From positions 2,170,001-2,234,000 of the forward strand of contig JABTTW010000001.1 of assembly GCA_015075745.1 (NCBI GenBank): 64,000 nucleotides of DNA, written 5' to 3'. Position numbers and translations under genes: made by a program. This document shows positions 1-9,184 of this stretch, one piece after another (within the stretch, counting starts at the first letter, position 1; every line of letters begins with the position of its first letter). Under the pieces are notes generated by a model that ran no database searches, was not told where the DNA came from, and saw nothing but the letters and a program-made list of their open reading frames with translations. Origin of the DNA: Planctomycetia bacterium (GTDB lineage: Bacteria; Planctomycetota; Phycisphaerae; UBA1845; UTPLA1).

Positions 1-846
1 CTCCATCTCCGCCGGGTTGACCAGGTTCTTTCCGGGCTCCAGAGGCTCAACGGTCACGATGAACTCTTTCGGCTCCTCGATGGCGAAGCGCGAGGCGGCG
101 GGGGCCTCGTTGGTGTCGACGTCGTTGAAGTCCACCTCGATCCGGTTCCCGTCCTTAACCCGTTCGGTCACGATGCGGACGGGGAGGCCGCTGCGCTTGT
201 TGATGTAAATCTCCACGCGCGTGTAGCGGGATGCCAGGTCGGTATTGGGAATCGGCACGCAGTTGAGATGCCGACTTTGGAGTGGATCACCTAGTGTGAA
301 CGGCTGAAGCTTGACTTTGAAGCTCCGCAGGATGTCATCCCGCTTCTGTCCGAAGGGCAATGGAAACGGCCCGTGGCCGATGCGGAAGGGATCGGTCTTC
401 TCACTTTCGCGGGCGATCTCGCGCTTGATGATCTTCTTGGAACGGTCATTCCGCTCGGTGAGCCATCGGCCGTCGAAGGCGAAATACTCGCCTGACTCGC
501 TGACCACGCCGTCGGCGATTTTCTTTTTGAAGTGAACGAGGAACTTTGAATTCGGCTCGCCCCGGGTGAAGAGCAGGTCGCCTTCCTTGATATGCCGGGA
601 CTCGACGGGCTCTCTCATCACGTATTCATAGTGGAGCTTGCACTTGAGGCCCTTGATGGCCGCGCCCTGCGACTCGAGACGATCGAGAATCTCGTCGGTC
701 TCCTTATCGCCGGAGGAAAGTTTCTCGGCAGCGTCGGCCTCGGAGACCTGTGCCGGAGCGCTTGACGTGGGCACGCCCTCGTCGGCGAATGAGCACGCCG
801 CTGAAAAAAGGGGGAGAAACGCCGCAAGGAATCGATGGATGTTCAA
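1..846 (-). CDS. LolA-like outer-membrane lipoprotein carrier family protein, C-terminus off the window
   Basis: The reading frame is open from a TTG at 846 to the left edge (282 codons, no stop), so the C-terminus is missing. A GGAGAG ribosome site lies just upstream of the TTG. The N-terminus has a short hydrophobic stretch ending SAAC, which could be a weak lipobox or a type I signal. The mature part begins with a charged helix, then a run of short beta segments (KCKLHYEYV, GDLLFTRGEP, FLVHFKK, GEYFAFDGRW, VEIYINKRSGLPVRI). This order of strands is typical of LolA/LolB-type half-barrels, which carry lipoproteins or hydrophobic ligands in the periplasm. The family call rests on pattern recognition; the actual ligand is unknown. 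Confidence 0.6.
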   Translation of the reverse strand, partial: MNIHRFLAAFLPLFSAACSFADEGVPTSSAPAQVSEADAAEKLSSGDKETDEILDRLESQGAAIKGLKCKLHYEYVMREPVESRHIKEGDLLFTRGEPNSKFLVHFKKKIADGVVSESGEYFAFDGRWLTERNDRSKKIIKREIARESEKTDPFRIGHGPFPLPFGQKRDDILRSFKVKLQPFTLGDPLQSRHLNCVPIPNTDLASRYTRVEIYINKRSGLPVRIVTERVKDGNRIEVDFNDVDTNEAPAASRFAIEEPKEFIVTVEPLEPGKNLVNPAEME

Positions 847-924
847 CTGTCTCTCCTGCCCATGATCCGTCCGGGACTACGGCCCAGCATCGCCGGGATG
901 AAGTAGATTAGGCCTTCCAAACGC

Positions 925-1029
925 GAATCGCCAGAGTGACATAAGGTGACACACGGGCTCGCGGACGCTTGTAACCGTTGTGGCGGGCACGTGTTGGGGC
1001 GAGTGGCATTTTGGGTGGTTTTACGTGAA
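925..1029 (+). repeat. Dispersed intergenic repeat, copy A
   Basis: This gap of about 320 bp between the LolA-like gene and the HAD gene holds a sequence that recurs in inverted orientation near 50.3-50.6 kb. The 18-mer GTGACATAAGGTGACACA at 936-953 is identical to the reverse complement of 50566-50583. The following CTCGCGG, TGGCGGGCACG, GTTGGGGCGA and GGTGGTTT blocks are shared in the same order. No coding function is apparent. Confidence 0.7.
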
Positions 1030-1166
1030 ACAGGGCTGGAGCCGGTCCGCACCGGCGACGTCGGATTACTGGGCCGTGGGATTTTCAATCGTGAAGTCAT
1101 CGCAATCTGTACTCTTGCTCAACGACCGCGCCGTTTTCAAGCGTCGCGGCGCTGCCCAGCGCCTTG

Positions 1167-1772
1167 TCAGGCCATTCCAAGTAGGCTCAGCAACTCTCCC
1201 AGCTTTCGAATCACATGATTCGCCTCGCCGGACCACTCGGGCAGGGGGCCCGTCTCGCTCCACATGAGGACCGTCGTCGCGCCGGCGGCGTTTCCGCAGA
1301 GGATGTCGTAGTGAAAGTCGCCGATGACCCAGGCATCGGAGGGCTTGCCGCCGAGGGTGCCGCAGATTTCGTGGACCGGCTGCGGCGATGGTTTGCAGAC
1401 GCCGTCCTCGCGCGTGCGGATCAGGTCGAAGGCAATCCCATGCCGATCCTGAAACGCCCTTACAGATACGCGAGAATTCCGCGTCATGAGCGCAACAGGA
1501 AATCCGAATCTTCTGATGGCGGCGACCACATCCTTTGCGCCGGGCTGCAGGATGCTCGACGCGGCGGCATCGGCCTCGTGGCGATGAACAATTTCCTCGG
1601 CCCGTGCCCTTTGCGCCGGGGACATGGTCTCCAACTCTTCGAGCAGCGATCCCTTGGTGATGCCGATTTCGGCGCGCATGCGGTCGAAGTCGAGGGCGGG
1701 GACGGTGAGGGTGCCGTCCATGTCGAAGATGATGACGCGGGATCGGGAATGCATGGGCAAATGATAGCCCAT
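1167..1772 (-). CDS. HAD-superfamily phosphatase (phosphoglycolate-phosphatase-like)
   Basis: The 201-residue protein carries the four HAD motifs in order: FDMDGT near residue 16 (nucleophile Asp and acid/base Asp), LMTRNS near 95 (motif II Thr/Ser), a Lys in CKPSP near 127, and VIGDFHYD near 150 (motif IV Asp). A helical cap lies between motifs I and II, as in subfamily IA enzymes that hydrolyse small phosphate esters in the cytoplasm. A GGAGGA site about ten bases before the ATG at 1772 supports this start. A second ATG six codons in is possible. The substrate cannot be read from the sequence, and the gene stands alone. Confidence 0.85.
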   Translation of the reverse strand: MGYHLPMHSRSRVIIFDMDGTLTVPALDFDRMRAEIGITKGSLLEELETMSPAQRARAEEIVHRHEADAAASSILQPGAKDVVAAIRRFGFPVALMTRNSRVSVRAFQDRHGIAFDLIRTREDGVCKPSPQPVHEICGTLGGKPSDAWVIGDFHYDILCGNAAGATTVLMWSETGPLPEWSGEANHVIRKLGELLSLLGMA

Positions 1773-1908
1773 GCATCGATCCTCCGCGAACCGAGATGAT
1801 CGCCCGCGCGGGCGGTCGGAAAGCGAGTGACCGAGTCGACGCCACTATGAAATGTCCTTTTGCGGCAAACCCCGGCGCGCAGCGAGAGTGAATGATCGCG
1901 TGCGAGGC

Positions 1909-1936
1909 TTGACATGGCGGGCGTGGGTATTATGTT
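1909..1936 (+). promoter_or_regulatory. Sigma70-type promoter
   Basis: TTGACA at 1909-1914, a 16-base spacer and TATGTT at 1931-1936 lie about 37 bases before the start codon at 1973, with a strong AAAGGAGG ribosome site between. Confidence 0.55.
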
Positions 1937-1972
1937 GCCACTGTCGCAGAGGCTGGAAAGGAGGCAAGCCGC

Positions 1973-2833
1973 ATGTTTCCCGCCCTTGTTAGCTACCTCA
2001 TTCTCGGTTTGGCATCAGGCGACGCGCTTCATCAGCAGGCGAGCCAACGCGCCAGTACCAAGCGTTCGGAAAACAACGATGCAATTCGCCGTGATCTCGC
2101 CGAAAGGGTCGCCGGGACCCTGAAGAGTGCGCGCTCGCTGGTCATGGAAGTCGAAATACGCGCCGAACCCCATCGCTTGCGAGTCCTCACGGAGATGGCG
2201 CCGGCCCTCCTGAGAACCCGAGTCTACGACCTCAGCAATACGGAAAGCTGCGATCTCGACCGTCCGGACACCGCGTTTCTGTTCAAGAACGGTGTGATGA
2301 GTGAGTATCGTGCGGTTTGGCGCCCGGAAAACGGGCTTCCGTTGAAGAGTGTTCTGCTGCAGTACCCCGCCGTATTCGCGGTTCAGGAGAACTCCGGTGA
2401 GTCTTGGACGCCGGATCCGAACGGGAGCCAACATGCCATTCTCGGACACCCGACTGATTGCCTGATCGGGTCGTACATTCAGTCTTGGGTCGGACCGTTT
2501 TCGGAAAAAGCCGGCTACTTCGCGGGGGTGATTGGCGAGGGCGAAATCTCGCCGATCCACGAGCGAATATCCGACTCTGACTGTATCGTTGTTACGAAAA
2601 AACAAGAGATGGGTAACTACATACGGATTGATCGATACTACTTCGACAAAGACAAGATGCTGCCGCGTCGATGGCAAACGCTGGAACGCGAGGGTGAGGG
2701 GGAACCCAAAGTGACGCGTGTCAGGGACTTTGTGAAGATCCACATTGACGAGCAGACCCTGGATTCTCGCACTTTGAGTCTCCCATTCGTCGGGACACGC
2801 CAACAGGAAGCGCTCAGCGATTCGGAAGAATGA
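1973..2833 (+). CDS. Secreted protein of unknown function
   Basis: The 286-residue protein starts at an ATG preceded by GGAAAGGAGG. A short N-terminal hydrophobic segment (MFPALVSYLILGLASG) suggests export. The rest is soluble, mixed alpha/beta, with no family motif I recognise. Its Arg/Glu-rich start and the many short amphipathic strands (EVEIRAEPHRLRVL, YIRIDRYYFDKDKMLPRRW) loosely recall the LolA-type half-barrels common in planctomycete secreted proteins, but this is only a resemblance. The next gene downstream, on the same strand, is also a secreted protein and is broken. Confidence 0.7.
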   Translation: MFPALVSYLILGLASGDALHQQASQRASTKRSENNDAIRRDLAERVAGTLKSARSLVMEVEIRAEPHRLRVLTEMAPALLRTRVYDLSNTESCDLDRPDTAFLFKNGVMSEYRAVWRPENGLPLKSVLLQYPAVFAVQENSGESWTPDPNGSQHAILGHPTDCLIGSYIQSWVGPFSEKAGYFAGVIGEGEISPIHERISDSDCIVVTKKQEMGNYIRIDRYYFDKDKMLPRRWQTLEREGEGEPKVTRVRDFVKIHIDEQTLDSRTLSLPFVGTRQQEALSDSEE

Positions 2834-2950
2834 GGTCATCGTCCGGTCGAGTCAGAAAGAAGGTTGACCCTGCCGATTCGGGCAGGTTCATGCTGAAGTT
2901 CGTTGTGGATTTGACGAGGAATAGTGAGTCAATTGTTAAAGGAGGTCTAC

Positions 2951-3640
2951 GTGAATATCACAAGACTGATCATGTCATGTCTGGTTACGGCGTTTGTTCT
3001 CGCTGGGCCCAGTGCATTGGCGATTGATCAAACGACTTAGCTGCAGCAGAAGATTCTCGTTGTTACCGATGGAGAAGAGTATTGGAAGCAGTTTGACGCC
3101 CTTCATTCTCCCGGCGTGGATATGTGGAGCGTCCTGGATAGAACGCAGGACTATACGCTGTGGAGCGACAAGCTTGGGAGCGATGCCTTCGCGGTTCGCT
3201 GGCGCTCCGCAGCCGGGTCGACTGAACTCGTGAAGAACGGCGTTGTTGTTGCCGATGTCGTGTGCGGGTCCGACCAGCAGAATCGTCCTACCTTTGCAGG
3301 GGCCTTTGATTCGCAAGGCAATCCTCAGATATCGGGACACCTGGATTACGACTCGGAAAACGAACTCGTAATCCTCCAAATTACGGTCGACGCAGCATCA
3401 CACCGAGCAGCAATCGCGGTTTCCGCTGACGCCTTGACGATAGTGAGCTCCGCCAATAACTCGTGTGTCTGCTTCGGTCTCCCCGGCGGCACCACAGCTA
3501 CGTGCAGTACGACGGCGTGCGACGAAGGAATCAGTTGTGGAACCGCCGGAAACGGCACGAACAAGGCTTGCAGATGGAAAGCCGGATCACGAGTGGTCGA
3601 GGAGGTTGTCGCTACTCCCGCACCGGACCCCGGCGGATGA
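2951..3640 (+). pseudogene. Secreted cysteine-rich protein interrupted by an in-frame TAG
   Basis: A GTG at 2951 sits five bases behind AAAGGAGG and encodes a clear signal peptide (hydrophobic core ending SALA). Ten codons later, at 3038-3040, there is a TAG in the same frame. The frame then runs open for 200 codons to 3640 and looks like a normal secreted protein with a cysteine-rich tail (about seven Cys in 40 residues, starting NNSCVCFG). A single T-to-C change would give CAG (Gln) and restore a protein of about 229 residues. It may be a recent pseudogene, a sequencing error, or a read-through site. The first Met after the stop is at 3116, without a signal peptide. Confidence 0.65.
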
Positions 3641-3736
3641 GCGGCTTGCAACGCCGGTTGAATATCGACCCTGGAGGCCGCGTCCTTCAGGGTCGTTCTT
3701 TCGTCCAAGTCTTTGATTCAGTCCCCGATTCGTGCC

Positions 3737-5866
3737 TCATGCATAGCTGTGCAGGCCGACGATGTAGAAGTTCACGAAGCACCAATTGAAGGCCATCATC
3801 AGGCAGCCGGCGACACTGAGCCACGCGGTCCACAGGCCCTTGTTCTTGGTCACGAATCGCATGTGAATGAGAATGGCGTAGACGATCCACGTGTTGAGCG
3901 CGAAGACTTCCTTCGGGTCCCATCCCCAGGGGCGGCCCCAGGAGTAGTCTGCCCAGACGGCGCCGAGGATGGTGCCGACGAAGAGCATGACGAAGACCAT
4001 GTTCAGAATGATGAGATGGCTCCAGTCGACATGCTGCAACCACATGGGTAGGCCGGTCGGCGAGGACTTGTCCCCGGGAAGGGCGCCGGCGAGGATGGGC
4101 TTTTCCAATGCCAGGTCGTGGAACGACCCTGAGACGCCGACGGCCGCGAGGCGGGGATTCGCGCCGATTGGACTTGCCGCGCCGCGAATGACTCGACCCG
4201 CGATATTGCCGAGAGTCCAAACACCGCCGACGCCGATCATCACCCAGCCCATGCCGAGCGAGAATCCGTGATTGCCGATGGCGAGCGTCAGACAGGCGAG
4301 GAACAAGCCCGTGACGGCGGCAATGAGGCGATGCGACGTGTCCGGGCGAACGACAATCAGCAGGAGCGCGAGCGAGCCGATCGCGGCTACCCAGAAGGCG
4401 GTGGTGGCGGTGGAACTCTTCACGTATTCGCCGGACGGGTCAAGCCCCTTGACGAAGACGAAGTTGAGCATGGCCAGCACGATGCCGCCGAAGAGGGCGA
4501 CGACCGCGCCGAACTCCGCGGACTTGGTTGCGGCGCGATGGTGGTAGTAGCTGAAGAGATAGACCACCGCGATGATGGCGGCGACGAAGATGAGGGCATA
4601 CGACGAGATGATCAGGACCGTGTGAATGCGCAGCATGAGGTCATCGAGGATGCCCATGATGGTCGTGATCGTTCCGCCGCCGGGGACCACAAAGCCCGCA
4701 AGCATCATCGCGACGAAACCGGTGGCGTGAGCGCCGATGAGCGCGACGCGGGTTCGATATTTGAGCTCAACGAGAAGGGCGATGGCGATGCCGATCCATG
4801 CCGAGCCGACGATGGCCTCAAACATGTTGGCCACGGGGATGCGGCCGAGGATATACCATCGCAGACCAATCCCAAAGGCGTGAACGCCCATCGCAATCAT
4901 CAGAAACGCTATGGAAATGACCCACGGCTTGCGCCAGCCGGTGACCAGCGCCGGAATGCTGAAGATCAGGCCCGCCATGTAGAACCAGTAGCCCCAGGTG
5001 AATTTGCCCCAGGAGTAATAACTGGCTTCGGCGGCGCGCTGCGACTCCGCGGGATAGACGCCCTCTCCGGCCATGGTCGGCAGGAACTCAGCGAGCTGGT
5101 CGATGCTCGCCTGCACCTTCGCCGCATCGCCTTCCTTCCAGGCGCTCCAGACCTTCGCCCAGGCCTGCACGCCGCGCACGGCCTGTTCGGTGGTCACGCC
5201 GGGAATCGGCGCACCGATGGAATCGGCCGAGCGGCCGGCCTTGGCGAGCAGATCGGGCGGGAGATTCGCCTGAAGCTCGGCGATGGTGTGCCACATGGCG
5301 TCGCGCGCCTCGTTCGGGGCCGGCACAATCCGGAGCATTTCTTCCATGTGGCGAAAGACGGCCTCGGTTCCGCGGACGCGGCGCATGGCCGAAACCATCG
5401 GGGCCATCGGCTCAAGCTCGATGATTCGCTGGGCGACGACGGGGTCGTCGAACTCGCGCGGGGTCATGTAGCCGGTCTGCTGGATGCGCTGCCGCGCCGC
5501 CTCGGGCATGTGGGCCGAGAGATGGATCTGAACGCCTTTGTCCTTGATGCGAAGGACCGGCGAGTCGGCATAAGCATCGCGATTGAAGAGCCACTCCATC
5601 ATCGTGGCCATGGGCGAGAGGCCGGGGAAATGCTCCTTGCCGTACATTTCGTGAATCGCCTCGCGGGCGAAGGAGTCGAGCGTCTTGTAGCGCCCGGCGT
5701 CCTGCACGGCGATGAGCCGGGCGTGTGACCAGTCGATTTGCGCGTCGATCGCGGCGGCCTTCTCTGAGGCGGCGAATGCGACCTCGTCGCCCGATGCCGG
5801 GGCCGCGATGGCTGCGATCATCAGGCAAAGTGAACATCCAAGGGCAAATAGACGCTTAGGTTGCAT
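3737..5866 (-). CDS. ccsA: Cytochrome c biogenesis protein CcsA (system II) with a large N-terminal periplasmic domain
   Basis: The C-terminal half is a multi-helix membrane protein with the haem-handling signature WGRPWGWDPKE (near 3925), followed by ALNTWIVYAILIHMRF, diagnostic of CcsA/ResC. The N-terminal half, after a signal peptide (MQPKRLFALGCSLCLM), is about 280 residues of soluble sequence including VQDAGRYKTLDSFAREAI, a segment also seen in fused CcsBA proteins of other phyla. With ResB the protein exports haem and ligates it to apocytochrome c. I chose the ATG at 5866 because GAGAGG precedes it and the signal peptide follows at once. An ATG at 5932 overlaps the resB stop as ATGA and would add 22 residues. 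Confidence 0.9.
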   Translation of the reverse strand: MQPKRLFALGCSLCLMIAAIAAPASGDEVAFAASEKAAAIDAQIDWSHARLIAVQDAGRYKTLDSFAREAIHEMYGKEHFPGLSPMATMMEWLFNRDAYADSPVLRIKDKGVQIHLSAHMPEAARQRIQQTGYMTPREFDDPVVAQRIIELEPMAPMVSAMRRVRGTEAVFRHMEEMLRIVPAPNEARDAMWHTIAELQANLPPDLLAKAGRSADSIGAPIPGVTTEQAVRGVQAWAKVWSAWKEGDAAKVQASIDQLAEFLPTMAGEGVYPAESQRAAEASYYSWGKFTWGYWFYMAGLIFSIPALVTGWRKPWVISIAFLMIAMGVHAFGIGLRWYILGRIPVANMFEAIVGSAWIGIAIALLVELKYRTRVALIGAHATGFVAMMLAGFVVPGGGTITTIMGILDDLMLRIHTVLIISSYALIFVAAIIAVVYLFSYYHHRAATKSAEFGAVVALFGGIVLAMLNFVFVKGLDPSGEYVKSSTATTAFWVAAIGSLALLLIVVRPDTSHRLIAAVTGLFLACLTLAIGNHGFSLGMGWVMIGVGGVWTLGNIAGRVIRGAASPIGANPRLAAVGVSGSFHDLALEKPILAGALPGDKSSPTGLPMWLQHVDWSHLIILNMVFVMLFVGTILGAVWADYSWGRPWGWDPKEVFALNTWIVYAILIHMRFVTKNKGLWTAWLSVAGCLMMAFNWCFVNFYIVGLHSYA

Positions 5867-5928
5867 ATCGATCCTCTCGATCAGATTCATTTGTCTTGCG
5901 GGCAATCCGGCAGCAGGTGCGGTCGGCT

Positions 5929-8253
5929 TCATACGTGCACCTCTTCCTCGGGATGGCTGACGACGGCTTCCATCCTGTCGGTCGCAAAATGACCGTTACC
6001 GCCGCGGGAAGCTGCGGCCCGGTCGTCATCATCTTTCGATTCCCTCGGTGCGCCATTCTTGCGGCGACCGCGAATCAACACGGGCTTCACATAGAACGCG
6101 TAGAAGCAGCCGAGCGGAATGAGCGTGCAGCCGATCAGCATCGTCCAGATTCCGTTTCGGTTTCCGACGCCGAGAATCGTGTAGCTCCAGTGGTCAGGGG
6201 CCGCCCCGCTCTGGAAGAGGGTCCATCGGCCGGCGCCGCAAGTCTGATTGGTATAGACGGCGGCGGGGCGCGGCGCTGCGTCTTCGCCGGTGCTGACCCA
6301 GAAATCGCTCCGCCAGGATTCGACGTTCTGGCGTCCCGGGAAAAACTTGACGCTGAGCTTGCCGGGGATGAGCGCGGCGCCGAGGGAGCGCGGCAGCCTG
6401 GAGAAGATGACTTCGTAGTCGCTCTCGTCTCCCGGCACGCGGAGTTGAATCGGTCGAGCGTCGGTATGCGGGTATTGACTGAACACGCACCAGCGCGTCA
6501 CGGTGTCGCCCTTGCCGTCCTTGGGCGTGAACTTCAGTCGCACGGCGGAAACGGATCGCGCGGCGAGGTTGGGTCGGCGGCGCTCCAGCGGCTCGATGAT
6601 CGGCTGTTCGACGCTGGCAGCGCGATCGAGAAGCTTGGCGATCTTTAGATCGACCGGCGTGTTCATGATCGACACGCGCTGCGACTTGCCCAGCTCGACA
6701 TCCGACACGGTCGCGGCGCCTGTTTGATCGAAGACGGCGATCCTGGGCGTGAGCTTCGGTCCGCCGACGATCGTCACCCAGCCGTTCTCGGCGGTTCGAT
6801 ACTTGAGGATGAGATTGGGGTCGTAAGGGCCCTCGCGGTGGCGAACGCCCTGCTCGTCGATGTCCTGCGAGAGCGCGGGATAGCGCTGGATGACGGTTCG
6901 ATTGTAGGACTTCTCACCGTTGGTCACGTCGACCGACGCCATCGGCGAACTCGCTCCCTCGAAACCGGGCGTCATCAGCGGCCAGTTTGGTTGTAGGTCT
7001 TTGATGGATAATTCGTAGGGCGTGCCTTCGATCTTGATGCTCTGGCCACGAATGATCGCCATTGTCTTCGACACCGGCGGGTCGATCACCTGAACAAACA
7101 GCTCGTGGGTGGAGGCCATCGGCTTGAGATAGGCGGCCTGCTCGGCTTCGTCGGCAGCCCAGCGATATTCGACGGGAATTCCGCGCGACATCATCGACTT
7201 GGCAGGTTGCAAAGCGAAGAGCGGCTCGGAGATGGATGCCTCGCCGACGGCCAGGCGGACTTCGGCCGCCGGATTCTGCGGACCGGTCGATGACTCCACG
7301 GCGGTCGAATCGAACCGCGAGATGTACGGGACATAACCCGTCACGCGAACCGAGAACGGCAATTCACCGGCGTCGAGCTCGATCGGCATTCGCCAATGCT
7401 CGAACCATTGCGTCGGAATCGTCGCGCTGCCGATGGTCAGATTCGGCGTGGTTCGCTTCGAGGGCACTTCGCGACCTTCGGTGTCCTTCAGGACGTAACC
7501 CTCGTCGAGGTAGCGCTCGCGGAAGAACGGCAAACCTTTGATCGGCATGACCGTTGGTCGATCGGCACCGGCCTTTCTGACGAAGAGCGCCGCTGTTTCG
7601 TTGTCATAGAAAGTCTTGACCGGCTCGGCGGGCTGCAATTGAACAACGAGCCGCCCCCCGGCCAGGTCGCCGGCGGAGCCATTGTCGATTCTGAACTGCT
7701 TCTCCTCGGCGCCGAGGGCGGCGGTGATGACGGCGCTGGAGACGATGCCGGCGGAGTCGCGGGCGACATCCACGACTTCGACCCGTGCCGAGCCGCCGAA
7801 GGCCGGCATGGTGGTTTCCCACTTCTGGCCTTTCTCGGCGAGCACTTCGGCGATCACGCGTTGCTGGGAACCGGCGATGCTGACAACCTGAACCTTCGGA
7901 GAAATCATCAGCGCGTCGCCCTCAATCTTGGTGGAGAAGTAGACGATGGAGCCGATCACCAGAAGGAGTAGCCCGGTGTGGACGGTCAAGACGCCGGCAT
8001 TAAACCGATTGAATGCGATCCTGGTGAGGGTGGCTGTGATGATGGAGATGCCGAGCACGACGATCAGGCCGAAGAACAACCAGTGACGGAAGATTTCCAT
8101 CTCCGTCATTTCCAGCGCCCCGCGCACCTGCGGCAGGGCTGACGCCACGCAGGCATAGACGAGGATGACCAACATCATGCTCACGCCGAAGCGGATATTG
8201 GCAAGCAGGCGGATGACCGGATTACCAAGCCAACCGGAGAGCGGGGGGTGCAT
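5929..8253 (-). CDS. resB: Cytochrome c biogenesis protein ResB (Ccs1)
   Basis: The 774-residue protein has the ResB layout: three membrane helices in the first 110 residues (around IRFGVSMMLVILVYACV, WLFFGLIVVLGISIITA and VHTGLLLLVIGSIVYFS), a periplasmic domain of nearly 600 residues, and one last helix near residue 715 (IWTMLIGCTLIPLGCFYAF) before a basic tail. It forms the haem-delivery complex with CcsA, whose gene follows with a possible four-base overlap, so the two are one transcript. The periplasmic domain is longer than in typical Firmicutes ResB. No thioredoxin-like ResA or cytochrome gene lies beside them here. Confidence 0.9.
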   Translation of the reverse strand: MHPPLSGWLGNPVIRLLANIRFGVSMMLVILVYACVASALPQVRGALEMTEMEIFRHWLFFGLIVVLGISIITATLTRIAFNRFNAGVLTVHTGLLLLVIGSIVYFSTKIEGDALMISPKVQVVSIAGSQQRVIAEVLAEKGQKWETTMPAFGGSARVEVVDVARDSAGIVSSAVITAALGAEEKQFRIDNGSAGDLAGGRLVVQLQPAEPVKTFYDNETAALFVRKAGADRPTVMPIKGLPFFRERYLDEGYVLKDTEGREVPSKRTTPNLTIGSATIPTQWFEHWRMPIELDAGELPFSVRVTGYVPYISRFDSTAVESSTGPQNPAAEVRLAVGEASISEPLFALQPAKSMMSRGIPVEYRWAADEAEQAAYLKPMASTHELFVQVIDPPVSKTMAIIRGQSIKIEGTPYELSIKDLQPNWPLMTPGFEGASSPMASVDVTNGEKSYNRTVIQRYPALSQDIDEQGVRHREGPYDPNLILKYRTAENGWVTIVGGPKLTPRIAVFDQTGAATVSDVELGKSQRVSIMNTPVDLKIAKLLDRAASVEQPIIEPLERRRPNLAARSVSAVRLKFTPKDGKGDTVTRWCVFSQYPHTDARPIQLRVPGDESDYEVIFSRLPRSLGAALIPGKLSVKFFPGRQNVESWRSDFWVSTGEDAAPRPAAVYTNQTCGAGRWTLFQSGAAPDHWSYTILGVGNRNGIWTMLIGCTLIPLGCFYAFYVKPVLIRGRRKNGAPRESKDDDDRAAASRGGNGHFATDRMEAVVSHPEEEVHV

Positions 8254-8542
8254 GTGAGGACCTTTCTATCCTGAATGGGATCGGGCGAGAATGCATCTGG
8301 CCTTTGGGGCGAGTGCATGGCAGCTTGAGGGGGTATCGCCAACGCCCGAACACCGTTCCTCCCGTCAATTGTATAAGAATAAGGCAACATTCGTGCCATT
8401 TCAGGTGAATCGCGTTCGTACGCCGGTTTTCCGCCCGTTGTGAGGGATGTGGCGGCCATCACGCCTGGGACGTTTCCACCAGGGCTCGGAAACTTATGCG
8501 ATCCCCCGTCCGGATCGGATTACCCCGCACCGGTCGGCGGAA

Positions 8543-9070
8543 TCATTCGCGGCCCCGATGCCGGACGAAGGGGGTCATGGCATTGGCCAAGTCCTCCGTG
8601 TCGATCCGCGAAAACCGCAGTATCACGGTGAAGAGATCGCCATCCTTTCGGTGCATGAGTCGCGGCGTCAGGGCGTTATCCGGCATGGCGGCCAGAACCT
8701 CCGGCTCCATCGCATTTCCGTAGTCGGCCGCGATGTCGGTCCACAAGTACCGCCACTCGCCAAACGGGCCGAGATGTAATTCGATTGCATCGGGCCCGAC
8801 GCGCATGCCGACGTGTTTGGGCCAGCAGGCGAGAATGAGCCAGCGCATGGCAGTATAGAAGAGCCAGGCCGACAGGGCCCCGAGCAGGACCATCACGACG
8901 ACCATCGCAAAGAACGAGGCGCTGTCGGTCAGCCTGAGCAATCGCCAGTCGGGGCGAACGATCGACATCAGACCGACCATCACCGCCACGACCATCAGTC
9001 GCCAGAGTGCGCGCATCATCGCCGCGGAGCGCTCCACGGGAATGTCAAATGAGACGGGATCGTCGTGCAT
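8543..9070 (-). CDS. Small two-helix membrane protein, unknown function
   Basis: About 175 residues with two membrane helices (residues about 22-38, LWRLMVVAVMVGLMSIV, and about 56-80, FFAMVVVMVLLGALSAWLFYTA), then a soluble C-terminal domain of about 90 residues that ends in a basic tail. The arrangement (short N-terminus, helix pair, beta-rich domain GMRVGPDAIELHLGPFGEWRYLWTDI) resembles bacterial PH-like (DUF-type) membrane proteins, but I cannot assign a family. The start is uncertain: an ATG at 9070 is used here, while a TTG at 9109 would add 13 residues; neither has a good ribosome site. Confidence 0.6.
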   Translation of the reverse strand: MHDDPVSFDIPVERSAAMMRALWRLMVVAVMVGLMSIVRPDWRLLRLTDSASFFAMVVVMVLLGALSAWLFYTAMRWLILACWPKHVGMRVGPDAIELHLGPFGEWRYLWTDIAADYGNAMEPEVLAAMPDNALTPRLMHRKDGDLFTVILRFSRIDTEDLANAMTPFVRHRGRE

Positions 9071-9184
9071 GGGAAGGGTTATTGTCGTCTTTGCGCCGTA
9101 ATTAGGCAAACAGGCCGCGCAAGGCGTTACTGCGTTAACTGGTGCGGTGGATTTGTATATCGCGAGGAGCGGAGAAGACGGACG

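Noticed and set aside
4268..5728. 486-residue open frame antisense to ccsA
   Set aside because: The ccsA frame carries the WGxxWGWDPKE haem motif and helices; the antisense frame is a Gly/Asp/His-rich shadow.
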